From Tubulanus polymorphus (Eukaryota; Nemertea; Palaeonemertea; Tubulaniformes; Tubulanidae): 60,000 bases of DNA. The notes under the pieces were generated by a model, which was not told where the DNA came from, ran no database searches, and was given only the letters and a program-made list of their open reading frames with translations. Both the position numbers and the translations under genes were made by a program. The DNA is taken from the NCBI RefSeq assembly GCF_964204645.1, contig NC_134032.1, positions 2,446,916 to 2,506,915 on the forward strand, written 5' to 3'. Every line of letters begins with the position of its first letter. Positions within the stretch are counted from its first letter, which is position 1. Shown here piece after piece: positions 43,291-51,507 of the stretch.

Positions 43291-43811
43291 TTATAGAATT
43301 CACTGTATATTGATGGATGAGTGGATGAATTGGATGAATCGGATGAATTGGAAGAGTGGATGAATTGGAAGAGTGTAATAATATATAATTTACATATGAT
43401 TTTTATTTTTAAAACAGTAAGAGTTTGATTTGAAGATGTCATATAATAATAAATATATTTTTATAAAATAATAAAATGACAGATAATAAATGTCATATAA
43501 TAATAAATATATATTTATAAAATAATAAATAATAAAATGATAAATAATAAAATGATAAATAATAAATATATTTTTATAAAATAATAAATAATAAAATGAT
43601 AAATAATAAGTGTCATATAATAATAAATATATATTGTGTTAAATTTAATAAAGAATAAAAATATTATATTTATACTCATACTATTCTTCCAATTTATGTG
43701 TTAAAAAGTAAAATATATATATTATCATACTCATCCACTCTTCCACTCACCCAATTCATCCAACTCTTCCAACTCATCCATTCATCCATCAATATACAGT
43801 GAATTCTATAA
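43291..43811. repeat. Long inverted repeat at the convergence of the two gene blocks
   Basis: Bases 43291-43320 and 43782-43811 are exact 30-bp inverted copies. Inward of these, the left side has GGATGAATTGGAAGAGT-type repeats (to 43378) and the right side has the complementary CATCCACTCTTCC-type repeats (from 43729), giving an imperfect stem of about 85 bp. The loop has AATAATAAATATAT repeats. Its place between convergent transcription units suggests a bidirectional terminator or a replication site. Confidence 0.88.
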
Positions 43812-43816
43812 TCTTT

Positions 43817-44239
43817 TTAATTTTCATTTTCATATTTTTCTTTAAGCTTATTGTATTCTAAATATATATCCCTTTGCATTATCTTTGATATAAGTCCTAA
43901 ATGATTCCCAAATTTATATTTATTGAATGTTTTTCTTGAAAATATTTTTGGAATATAATTTTCGATTTCAGTTTTAGATGGATGTTTATTTAAAAATTCT
44001 CTAAAATCATCATATTCAAGTTCAAATAAGTTCATTGCATAACTTACATTTGGTTTAAAGTTATCTAACTTTTTCAATATGGTAACTATATCATTACTCA
44101 ATAAATAATGTATAATTGTTTTTCTATACCACCGATAATCTAATATATTATTATTATTAAATTTTGGATTTATAACTGTTGGATCTTCTATTACATTATC
44201 TGTACCAATATGTTTAATTGAGTATTTAATAATAATTTA
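43817..44239 (-). pseudogene. C-terminal domain of a zinc-finger protein, out of frame with its upstream part
   Basis: The frame stays open from about 44239 to 43817, including IEDPTVINPKFNNNNILDYR, then LFELEYDDFREFLNKHP and FSRKTFNKYKFGNHLGLI. The only ATG is at 44101, in the middle of the homologous-looking stretch, while the zinc-finger ORF upstream ends at 44241 in another frame. So the two were probably one protein, separated by a single frameshift near 44240. The domain has no name known to me. It is predicted helical and ends next to the central inverted repeat. Confidence 0.55.
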
Positions 44240-44240
44240 A

Positions 44241-44897
44241 TTATTTCAATTGTTTATCATATATTACATATTCTTTACATTTTTCACACCAAGATTTAAA
44301 TACTTTTATTGCATGGGCTGAATCATTTCCACTTTTTGTTTTTAATTTATAATGTTTTGCCCAATTAGCCTTTGTTATACATTCATTACAGAAAGCACAA
44401 TAATTCTGATCCTCTTTACATTTATCTTTATATATATTGGCATATGTTTTTACTAATTGTAAAATATGTTCATCTTTTTTGATGTGTAATAAATAATCAT
44501 TGTAATTATCAAAATCTTCTTCACAATACATACATCTGATGTTATCTTTTGGTTGAACATTTGATTTTTCTATTTTAGGTTCAATATTATGTTCTATTTT
44601 TGTTTCAATCTTATCATCATTCGATGTAGAAGGTATAACATTATCTTCTATTTTTGTTTCAATATTATCTTCTATTTTTGTTTCAATATTATCTTCTATT
44701 TTTGTTTCAATATTATCTTCTATTTTTGTTTCAATATTATTATTACGTTCAATTAAATATTCTTTGTATTGATTTAATTCATTTAATAAAAATGTTCCAA
44801 TATATTCATTTATTCTTTTATAAGGTATTACATAATACAAATCATCATTGATTTCTTTATCAGCTTTGATTCTTTCATATACTTTACCTCCTTCCAT
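44241..44897 (-). CDS. Zinc-finger protein with repeated NIETKIED linker
   Basis: A 218-residue frame. After an N-terminal segment (YERIKADKEINDDLYYVIPY), a linker contains four or more tandem copies of NIETKIED encoded by a 24-bp repeat. It then has three Cys/His units: CMYCEEDFDNYNDYLLHIKK, CAFCNECITKANWAKHYK and a terminal CEKC. These suggest nucleic-acid binding. It is preceded by an early-type motif (AATAAAAATATA and TATAATAAATGG), so it may be an early regulator or replication factor. It probably continued into the next frame downstream before a frameshift. The variable linker repeat will differ between copies. Confidence 0.65.
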   Translation of the reverse strand: MEGGKVYERIKADKEINDDLYYVIPYKRINEYIGTFLLNELNQYKEYLIERNNNIETKIEDNIETKIEDNIETKIEDNIETKIEDNVIPSTSNDDKIETKIEHNIEPKIEKSNVQPKDNIRCMYCEEDFDNYNDYLLHIKKDEHILQLVKTYANIYKDKCKEDQNYCAFCNECITKANWAKHYKLKTKSGNDSAHAIKVFKSWCEKCKEYVIYDKQLK

Positions 44898-44929
44898 TTA
44901 TTATATATATTTTTATTAAAGTTAAAATT

Positions 44930-46177
44930 CTAATACATAACACTATCTAATTGTGAATTTACAATATTTAATTGCGCGTCAGATATAATATAAATGTGCA
45001 TTTTAAAATTTTTGATTCCCTTTTTCTTTGTCATGAATAATTGTATTCCATCCTTTGTATTTTGTAATTTTTTCCCAGAACCATGTAATGAATTATCTTC
45101 AGTTGTTCTAAAATCTAACCATAATGCAAATTTATTACCGGTATAATAATCAATTTGATTAATGTTACAATTTTCAAATGATTTTATTTTTTCATTCATA
45201 AAATGTTTTCTAATTTCTGGCCATTGATCTATCATTCTCATTCCTTGACAAAATATTTTATTCGCTATACCTTCGATAGTTATTTCTACTTTTGTTATTT
45301 CAGGATTATAATAATTGTCAACATTTATTGCGCCATTAGTATACGTTCCAATAGTAAAAAATATTAATATACCTTTAATAGATCTTCTAGGAAAGTTAAT
45401 ATTCTCATTTATTATTTCATCATTTGCATTAATAGTTACAGTTTTAAATTTATCAATATAATCATATAATAATGAAAATCCTTGATTGTATTTAGTTTGA
45501 ATTATACTTGAAATATTTTCATCAGTTACTGTATCATATTCTAAACATATATTCGATAATTTATAACTCATATCTTTATTAACGCTAGATAATACAATTT
45601 CATTTACAGGAGCAAATGTTATCTCAAATATAATATCTTCTTGAATTGCGTATTTATATAAAGGTGCATTATTATTTATCAATTCAATGTCTAATGGAAT
45701 TTTATATTTGCTTCCATATATACTTTTTATCAATTTATCTACATCATTTGTTAATATTGCGCTATTAGCTTCTGATCTTAATTTATTTTGGTTTTCTGAT
45801 TGGATGCCTTGAAATATCATATTATTTCTATTTTCTTTAGTTAACCATAAATCTTTATAATGCATAAATAAATTATAATCATCTAATGAGAAAACTGTTT
45901 GTGGACCAATCTTTATTGTTAACTTTTTAATCAAATATCTTCCAACATTATCAACAACATAATTATTATTATTACCGATTACTTTTATATCAGCTGATAA
46001 ATAAATACTGTTTGGAACGTAAAAAGTATTTTGTGTTAATCTAGGAATTCTAACGTATAAAGTTTCATCGGGATTAATATTTGAAGGGTTATGAGTAATT
46101 ATATGATGTGATCTTTCTGCTTTAATAGCATTAGATATTCTATGATTCTTCGAAGGACTTATATAACTCCCACTCAT
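44930..46177 (-). CDS. MCP: Major capsid protein, double jelly-roll
   Basis: A 415-residue intact protein. The segments TLYVRIPRLTQNTFYVPNSI, NVGRYLIKKLTIKIGPQTVF, MHYKDLWLTKENRNNMIFQG and IQSENQNKLRS are the signature blocks of Polinton/adintovirus hexon-type capsid proteins. Later beta-rich parts fit the second jelly roll. Trimers of it form the icosahedral shell. It is the last gene of the structural block and is preceded by the late-type motif. The absence of stops or frameshifts, against the broken polymerase, suggests very recent insertion. The length is at the short end for the family. Identification is from conserved blocks rather than structure. Confidence 0.88.
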   Translation of the reverse strand: MSGSYISPSKNHRISNAIKAERSHHIITHNPSNINPDETLYVRIPRLTQNTFYVPNSIYLSADIKVIGNNNNYVVDNVGRYLIKKLTIKIGPQTVFSLDDYNLFMHYKDLWLTKENRNNMIFQGIQSENQNKLRSEANSAILTNDVDKLIKSIYGSKYKIPLDIELINNNAPLYKYAIQEDIIFEITFAPVNEIVLSSVNKDMSYKLSNICLEYDTVTDENISSIIQTKYNQGFSLLYDYIDKFKTVTINANDEIINENINFPRRSIKGILIFFTIGTYTNGAINVDNYYNPEITKVEITIEGIANKIFCQGMRMIDQWPEIRKHFMNEKIKSFENCNINQIDYYTGNKFALWLDFRTTEDNSLHGSGKKLQNTKDGIQLFMTKKKGIKNFKMHIYIISDAQLNIVNSQLDSVMY

Positions 46178-46200
46178 TTATTTAACAAAAAAATTAATTA
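46178..46200 (-). promoter_or_regulatory. Late-type start motif of the capsid gene
   Basis: The minus strand reads AATTTTTTTGTTAAATAA directly before ATG. The distance from AATTTTT to ATG is identical before the genes starting at 47940, 49345, 49796, 50238 and 50484. Confidence 0.65.
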
Positions 46201-46275
46201 TTTATTTTTTGATATCATGGTTTACTTGATATTTTTTGATATCATGGTTTACTTGATATTTTTTGATATCATATT
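46190..46275. repeat. 26-bp tandem repeat at the gene junction
   Basis: TTTTTTGATATCATGGTTTA, then CTTGATA is repeated two and a half times between the capsid gene and the end of the 563-residue ORF. It supplies the last codons of that ORF, so its C-terminus may vary between copies. Confidence 0.8.
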
Positions 46276-47940
46276 TACTAAACCAAAAATAATAGCACTT
46301 ACAACTGTAATTAAAAATAAAATAATATGTTCAGCAGCAAAGTTAATAATGTTTCCTGCAGATTTCAATATAAAACCAACAATTGAAGCAATAACTCCTG
46401 GTAAAGCTGCAGCAGATTTTTTAGATAGTTCCCATAAATATTTTGCTAATTTCTTTAAACCATCTTTAACTTTATCTTGTATAGAATTATTACCTGGGGG
46501 TTTATCCGGTTTATTTGGAGTAGGAGTAGATTTCAAAGCATTTGATATTGCTAAACCAATTGTTGTAAATAACATAGTTACAGCTGTTACAATTGAAAGA
46601 ATTGTTATTCCTTTTAACTTAAATAATAACTTTATTCTGTCTTTTAATGATATTTCAGAATCTGGTTTAATCAACAAATCTTTAAAAATAACTTTTAATT
46701 TTTTAATATGATTAAGATCATATGATTTTAATAATATATCTCTTTCTTCTTTTTGTAATTTTATGTTATATTCTAAATCATCTATTTCTTTTACTAAAGC
46801 TAACTTTCTGCTTTCAAAATCAGCTTCATAAACTACTTGATGATTTCTATTTAATTCTAATTGTTTTAATTCTTCATCTACATTAACTAATTCTTTTTCT
46901 AACATGGTTATTTTAGAAAATCTCATCTTAATATTAGCAATTTCATCAGCTGATACTTGTATACCTTTAATTTCTCTACGTATTTGTTCAGGAAATGCTT
47001 CTAATTTTTCATCGGTTAAATTAAGAAATCCTTTTTCTAGTAAATATTGCAGTCGATTTATTCCAGTTTCAGAACCAGATGTATCTGATATACTATTCAT
47101 CAGTTCTTCTGAATCTCTTAATCTATCAATTTGTTTTTCTAATTGTAATTTACTTGAATCATTATCAATTTGTTGAGTGTCTCTTCTCGATGTTTCGGGT
47201 GTTGAAGATCTCAATCTATCTAATCTATCTCTATTGTCTTCCATTTCTGGATCAAAATCAGTAGGATTTGGATTTTTAAATGGTGAATATTTGTTTATAT
47301 CAATTTTAGGAATTGGTTCTTCTTCATTTACTCTATCGAGTGCATTCCATATAATTCTGAGAAATTCTCTACCACCTTTTGAATTTTCAATTGTAGATGT
47401 TGCTCGCATTTCAGGTTCAAAAATATTTTCTTGACCCATTTTAGATAATTGAATTGTTACAATATTCCTATTTAAATCAAGATTATAATACCATGCATCA
47501 TTTTTAAATTCTAAATTATTTGTGAAATATGGGTCATCTTTAAAAATTTGTTCTACAACATCTTCAGTATCAATTTCATCTATTACAACTGATGGTAATA
47601 ATTCGTTAACAATTGTATCTGTTACTCTAGATTTCATTTTGAATAATTTCATAGGTTTATCAGGATATTTTTCTTGTTCTTTTACTAATAGTTTCATAAA
47701 TTCTTTTCTTTCTCTTCTAGTTGTAATTCTACCCCTTTCAGGAGCTTCTAAATATTTATTTATTTTTTCACGTAATTCGGGATCATCATCATCATCATCT
47801 TCACCTAAATTAGTATTATATGCTGATTCATCATCATTATCAATATTAGCACCTGCATCATTATAATCATCATCAATATATCCTTCATTATTATTTCCCA
47901 TTTCTCCCATTTCATAATCTTCTCCACCTTCTACATCCAT
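46249..47940 (-). CDS. Large acidic coiled-coil protein with C-terminal membrane segments
   Basis: A 563-residue intact frame. The first 60 residues are very acidic (DDYNDAGANIDNDDESAYN). A basic-charged region then contains EAPERGRITTRRERKEFMKL. A central coiled coil (about 300-420) includes KLQLEKQIDRLRDSEELMNS and repeated leucines. The C-terminus has three hydrophobic segments (GITILSIVTAVTMLFTTIGL, ALPGVIASIVGFIL, AEHIILFLITVVSAIIFGLV). It is a probable virion or entry-related membrane protein by position and design, but no family is recognised. It lies between the capsid gene and the 462-residue ORF, with 16 bp spacing and a late-type motif. Confidence 0.65.
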   Translation of the reverse strand: MDVEGGEDYEMGEMGNNNEGYIDDDYNDAGANIDNDDESAYNTNLGEDDDDDDPELREKINKYLEAPERGRITTRRERKEFMKLLVKEQEKYPDKPMKLFKMKSRVTDTIVNELLPSVVIDEIDTEDVVEQIFKDDPYFTNNLEFKNDAWYYNLDLNRNIVTIQLSKMGQENIFEPEMRATSTIENSKGGREFLRIIWNALDRVNEEEPIPKIDINKYSPFKNPNPTDFDPEMEDNRDRLDRLRSSTPETSRRDTQQIDNDSSKLQLEKQIDRLRDSEELMNSISDTSGSETGINRLQYLLEKGFLNLTDEKLEAFPEQIRREIKGIQVSADEIANIKMRFSKITMLEKELVNVDEELKQLELNRNHQVVYEADFESRKLALVKEIDDLEYNIKLQKEERDILLKSYDLNHIKKLKVIFKDLLIKPDSEISLKDRIKLLFKLKGITILSIVTAVTMLFTTIGLAISNALKSTPTPNKPDKPPGNNSIQDKVKDGLKKLAKYLWELSKKSAAALPGVIASIVGFILKSAGNIINFAAEHIILFLITVVSAIIFGLVNMISKNIK

Positions 47941-47956
47941 TTACATAATAAAAAAA

Positions 47957-49345
47957 TTAAAATTTAAAATATAATATTCCTCCGATTACAATTCCTATAC
48001 AAGTTATAACTAATTTAGTATTTTCATGGGATTTATTATCATCATTTAGTTTAATTATATCATGTTGAATTTTATCAGTTTTTATATTTTCTGATGTATT
48101 GTAATCTTTTATTTTAGAATCATTATCCAATTTAATATTCTTAGTTTTAGTTTCTGTTGATTGAATGTGTTTTTTATTTTTTTCACCTTCCATTAATTTT
48201 GGAGCAGTAATAATCTTTTTATTTATATCATTTAATCCAAATGAATTATTTATTGTTGCAGTTTTAATTAGATTATTATAACCAATTATGTTTCCCATCT
48301 TTAATACTAAATCATTAGAAATAATTAATAGATTAGGGCCTATACAATAATTAAGTCTTACATGAGATTTATCTAAATAATTTTGATATCTTATAATGTT
48401 TTCTGGAATCGATCTATTTTTATCATTATGTATGGAATCTTCAAATAAAACTTTAAATTGTTTTTGTGTATCGAATGATGTATTCAAATTTCCAATTATC
48501 GGTGATCTTGTTTCAACTTGTGATCCTAGAATACAAATCAAATAAGTTCTAATAGATTGATTTATTCTTTCTATACCTGATTTAGTAAAACCTTCACTAT
48601 TTTCTAAAATAAAATAAACCCAACCATTATTGTTTTCTTGTTTTAAATTATCATAAAATTTTGGTAATTTATTGAAATTTAATGTTTCTAAATCCTTTGT
48701 TTCTATTTTACCATAACCTAATTTATTATTATAGATATTATAAAAACTATTAGATGTTATGGGAAGTGCACAATATTCTGCAATCTTTTTAGGGCAAGGA
48801 AGTGATCTTAATGTTCCAATTTTTGTTCTAAAATCAGAATTATTTATATCTATATTAAATTCATTGCAAATTTTATAAAACTTAGATAAATTAATATTAT
48901 TATCTAATTCTTTAAAATATCTAGATCCTGGTAAAGCACACTCTAATTCATTTAATATTATTCTGATTTGAAAGTATGTATGAAATCTAAATAAACTTTG
49001 AATTAGTTTATATTTAGAATTATTCAAATGATCATTCCAACTAATTCCACATCCTGTTGTTGCACAATAAACAGCAAAATTTAATTGGTTCTGCCAATAC
49101 TTCATATTAGATTTTAATAACCATTGTTTTTCATCTTTCAATTTTTTAAAATTAATTAAATATACATGAAATATATTTTCCATCTTTGCATTAAAATTAT
49201 TAGTTTCAGTAACATAAATTTCTAAATTAGTTAATGAATCTAAAACTTCATTTCTATATGTAATATCTTTATTAAAATCTATTGCTGGAATATTATATTT
49301 AATTAATTTATTATATCGGAAAGCTTTTGGAAAACTATCTACCAT
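47957..49345 (-). CDS. 462-residue Polinton-type protein with C-terminal anchor
   Basis: An intact frame. The N-terminal two thirds contain LNFAVYCATTGCGISWNDHL, then FRFHTYFQIRIILNELECAL and KIGTLRSLPCPKKIAEYCAL. These resemble an unnamed protein family I associate with cnidarian and other animal Polinton/adintovirus-like elements. A polar Lys/Asn-rich linker follows, and a final transmembrane helix (LVITCIGIVIGGILYFKF). It is probably on the virion surface or a capsid-membrane protein; function not established. Late-type motif upstream, 16 bp after the preceding gene. Confidence 0.65.
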   Translation of the reverse strand: MVDSFPKAFRYNKLIKYNIPAIDFNKDITYRNEVLDSLTNLEIYVTETNNFNAKMENIFHVYLINFKKLKDEKQWLLKSNMKYWQNQLNFAVYCATTGCGISWNDHLNNSKYKLIQSLFRFHTYFQIRIILNELECALPGSRYFKELDNNINLSKFYKICNEFNIDINNSDFRTKIGTLRSLPCPKKIAEYCALPITSNSFYNIYNNKLGYGKIETKDLETLNFNKLPKFYDNLKQENNNGWVYFILENSEGFTKSGIERINQSIRTYLICILGSQVETRSPIIGNLNTSFDTQKQFKVLFEDSIHNDKNRSIPENIIRYQNYLDKSHVRLNYCIGPNLLIISNDLVLKMGNIIGYNNLIKTATINNSFGLNDINKKIITAPKLMEGEKNKKHIQSTETKTKNIKLDNDSKIKDYNTSENIKTDKIQHDIIKLNDDNKSHENTKLVITCIGIVIGGILYFKF

Positions 49346-49361
49346 TTATATAACTAAAAAA

Positions 49362-49796
49362 TTAATAATTTGTTAATTCTTTTAATAATTTATCTTGTTC
49401 TTCAACTGTTATATGACCATTTAAACTTATTATATAATCTAGTGTGTTCTTTAATTTATTAATTTCTTTTATATTAGTTTTGATTTTTTCTTTATTACTT
49501 TTTATATTTAATTTTGAACTTATACCAGTTAAAACACTTGAACTTAATCCTAATACACCAATTGATATAGCTAAAGGTGTTAATGGACTGAATATTGCTA
49601 GAAATGTTATTACAGAACTAATTGTAACCGAACCACTTATAATCAAATAATATATAATTTTACTTTTTAAATATTTTTTCTTTTTTATCTTTAAGTCACT
49701 TTCAAATTCTAATATTTGTTTTTCTAAATATGTTTTTAATTTAGTTTTATTTATATCATGAGGAATAATATCAATACTATCAACTTTATCTTCCAT
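49362..49796 (-). CDS. Membrane protein with two hydrophobic helices between coiled coils
   Basis: A 144-residue protein. The first helical part is charged (EKQILEFESDLKIKKKKY). Two adjacent hydrophobic helices follow (IIYYLIISGSVTISSVITFL and PLTPLAISIGVLGLSSSVLT), then a second Lys/Asn/Glu coiled coil. The hairpin membrane pattern with flanking coiled coils recurs in Polinton-like elements. Function unknown. Late-type motif upstream, 19 bp from the previous gene. Confidence 0.65.
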   Translation of the reverse strand: MEDKVDSIDIIPHDINKTKLKTYLEKQILEFESDLKIKKKKYLKSKIIYYLIISGSVTISSVITFLAIFSPLTPLAISIGVLGLSSSVLTGISSKLNIKSNKEKIKTNIKEINKLKNTLDYIISLNGHITVEEQDKLLKELTNY

Positions 49797-49815
49797 TTAT
49801 TTAGAATAAAAATTA

Positions 49816-50238
49816 CTAATTAGTAAACTTATAAGCAACAAATATAACAATAACAGTTCCGCCTAAAATCCAAATTATTTCATATTTCTGTTGTTCTTTA
49901 CTTGGGGTATAATAATCTGATAATTTGGGTTTGTATAGATGTAATTTTTCTTTATTTGTTACTGTGTTATATAAACTCATTGCATCATCAACTGATTGAA
50001 AATCTCTATGTGAAATCTTCTGATTATATAATTCTTTATTGATGTAATCCATATAGTTTTGTCTCTTTTCTCTATATTCTTCTGCAGCTTTATTGTATTT
50101 CTCTAACGCTAAGTTATGTCTTCTTTGTTCTCCTAATGAACTATTTTTATCAATATGTTTAAATAAATAACCACCACCAGTAAATGCTAAAGCGTTAACA
50201 ATTGCCGATCCTATAATAGTTATAATTGCAGAAGCCAT
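49816..50238 (-). CDS. Conserved small virion-like membrane protein, 140 residues
   Basis: An N-terminal hydrophobic segment (ASAIITIIGSAIVNALAFTG, then GGYLF) precedes a long amphipathic helix (LALEKYNKAAEEYREKRQNY) and a conserved-looking SDYYTPSKEQQ block. A C-terminal membrane helix follows (IIWILGGTVIVIFVAYKF). I associate this arrangement (VNALAF, the AAEEYREKR helix, and the D-Y-P-S-x-x-Q motif) with an unnamed family of Polinton/adintovirus-like elements. Late-type motif upstream. Intact. Confidence 0.7.
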   Translation of the reverse strand: MASAIITIIGSAIVNALAFTGGGYLFKHIDKNSSLGEQRRHNLALEKYNKAAEEYREKRQNYMDYINKELYNQKISHRDFQSVDDAMSLYNTVTNKEKLHLYKPKLSDYYTPSKEQQKYEIIWILGGTVIVIFVAYKFTN

Positions 50239-50262
50239 TTATTTAGCAAAAAAATTATGCAT

Positions 50263-50484
50263 TTATATGGGAGGAATATATTTTTGTTTTTCCAAATAAT
50301 CAATAGTTAAATTAGATAAAGTAACTGCTAATGTTAACTTTAAAATATCATTTATATCAAATCTATCAACATTAACACTTCCCATTTTGAATACTTTTTT
50401 TAATACCATTGAATAACCAACAGTTCCAACTGATAGTAATGCGCCATTATATAATCCAGTTATTATCCACTTATTATCACTCAT
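50263..50484 (-). CDS. Conserved 73-residue membrane protein
   Basis: One N-terminal helix (LYNGALLSVGTVGYSMVLKK) and a second amphipathic helix (ILKLTLAVTLSNLTIDYLEK). The pattern GYSMxLKK, then DxLxLTxxVxL, then DxLxKQxxIP is shared by small proteins I associate with other Polinton-like elements, next to the 140-residue protein, as here. The ATG follows the stop of the upstream gene without a gap, and the late-type motif lies inside that gene's last codons. Function unknown, probably structural. Confidence 0.7.
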   Translation of the reverse strand: MSDNKWIITGLYNGALLSVGTVGYSMVLKKVFKMGSVNVDRFDINDILKLTLAVTLSNLTIDYLEKQKYIPPI

Positions 50485-51120
50485 TTATTTATCAAAAAAA
50501 TTACTATCATCAACATATTTAGTTATCTTAGTGATGATTATTTGAACATTTATTTCATTACTAGTTTTATGATTATCATATATTTTGGATAATATGTTTT
50601 TAATATCACCAATAATTCCATCTTCATTTAATTCATAATATTCTAAAGGTGATTTAATTAAATCAATTACTTTTTCTATATTATACTTTTCTTTATCAAT
50701 CATTGATGCATTGTTAAATGATTTACTTTTTATATCAGTAATTACATCATTTAGTTTAATTCTCATTTCTTTACCATGTTTAAAATCAAACCCAAAACAT
50801 ATACTCGGTCCAACAGTTGCACCCATTTTCAACCGAGCTCTTCTATTAATTTCTTGAGCTAATGTTTCTAAATTATATAATCCTGGTTTAAGATAAAGAT
50901 GAAACCATTTACTTTTATTTCTATCATGAATTAAAAAGACTCTATGTTCAATAGACTTATCTGATACATTGTAAAAAGAATTACATAAACTTATATTTAC
51001 TAATTTTAAATCAACACAATTTTTGAATTCTCTGTCTAATTGTACTAGTAAATTATGTGATTTATAATTTGTAAGTTTTCTAGAATCTACAAATATTCTG
51101 TATTCTTTTAATTCCGCCAT
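50485..51120 (-). CDS. Probable minor capsid (penton-like) protein
   Basis: A 211-residue protein. The first part (YRIFVDSRKLTNYKSHNLLV, then DLKLVNISLCNSFYNVS) resembles the beta-strand blocks of Polinton penton proteins. So does KSKWFHLYLKPGLYNLETLA followed by QEINRR, with the LKPGxY turn and the EINRR helix. In such proteins a single jelly roll fills the capsid vertices. The C-terminal 70 residues are charged and helical. Position in the capsid block supports this. The start lacks the T-run of the other late genes. It has AAAATATGTAAAATAAATG instead. Confidence 0.55.
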   Translation of the reverse strand: MAELKEYRIFVDSRKLTNYKSHNLLVQLDREFKNCVDLKLVNISLCNSFYNVSDKSIEHRVFLIHDRNKSKWFHLYLKPGLYNLETLAQEINRRARLKMGATVGPSICFGFDFKHGKEMRIKLNDVITDIKSKSFNNASMIDKEKYNIEKVIDLIKSPLEYYELNEDGIIGDIKNILSKIYDNHKTSNEINVQIIITKITKYVDDSNFFDK

Positions 51121-51137
51121 TTATTTTACATATTTTC

Positions 51138-51479
51138 TCATTCGAAATCTATTTCATGGTGCCCTTTTTCATTCTTACCTTTGTATACGAAATAGAAATC
51201 TCCAGAACATAATTCTTCTAGATCTTCACTTGATAATCTATGAAATCTATCTGGTAAATAAGTTCTGAATTTATATTTATTTCCTTTTAATCCTTCATAT
51301 TCTAAATGAATTACTAATTTATCTCCATATTTATTAGTAATTGTTTCAATGTTAGTAATTAAATATTTCTTGTGAATTGTTTACTCAGTTAGTTTTTTAA
51401 ATTTATAATCTACAGATTTGACGCTTGAAGTATCTTTAATCCTATCTAAGAATTCACTGTGTACTTGTTTACTCTCCAT
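51138..51479 (-). pseudogene. Small replication-type protein (OB-like) with one premature stop
   Basis: From ATG at 51479 the frame covers 113 codons, interrupted once by TAA at 51381-51383. The body after the stop (HKKYLITNIETITNKYGDKL, then FRTYLPDRFHRLS and DFYFVYKGKNE) resembles a small beta-barrel family I associate with Polinton-like elements, possibly single-strand DNA binding. It lies directly downstream of the polymerase, with the same early-type motif upstream (AATAAAAATG, TATAATAAATGG). One nonsense change in an otherwise clean frame implies very recent damage. Confidence 0.6.
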
Positions 51480-51505
51480 TTATTATACACATTTTTATTG
51501 AAATT
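51480..51505 (-). promoter_or_regulatory. Early-type start motif
   Basis: The minus strand reads AATAAAAATGTG, then TATAATAA before ATGG, as before the genes starting at 39723, 44897 and 55505. Confidence 0.6.
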
Positions 51506-51507
51506 GA

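Noticed and set aside
46142-47866. Plus-strand ORFs of 60-189 residues opposite the 563-residue gene
   Set aside because: Shadows of the minus-strand coding frame, without upstream motif or domain.
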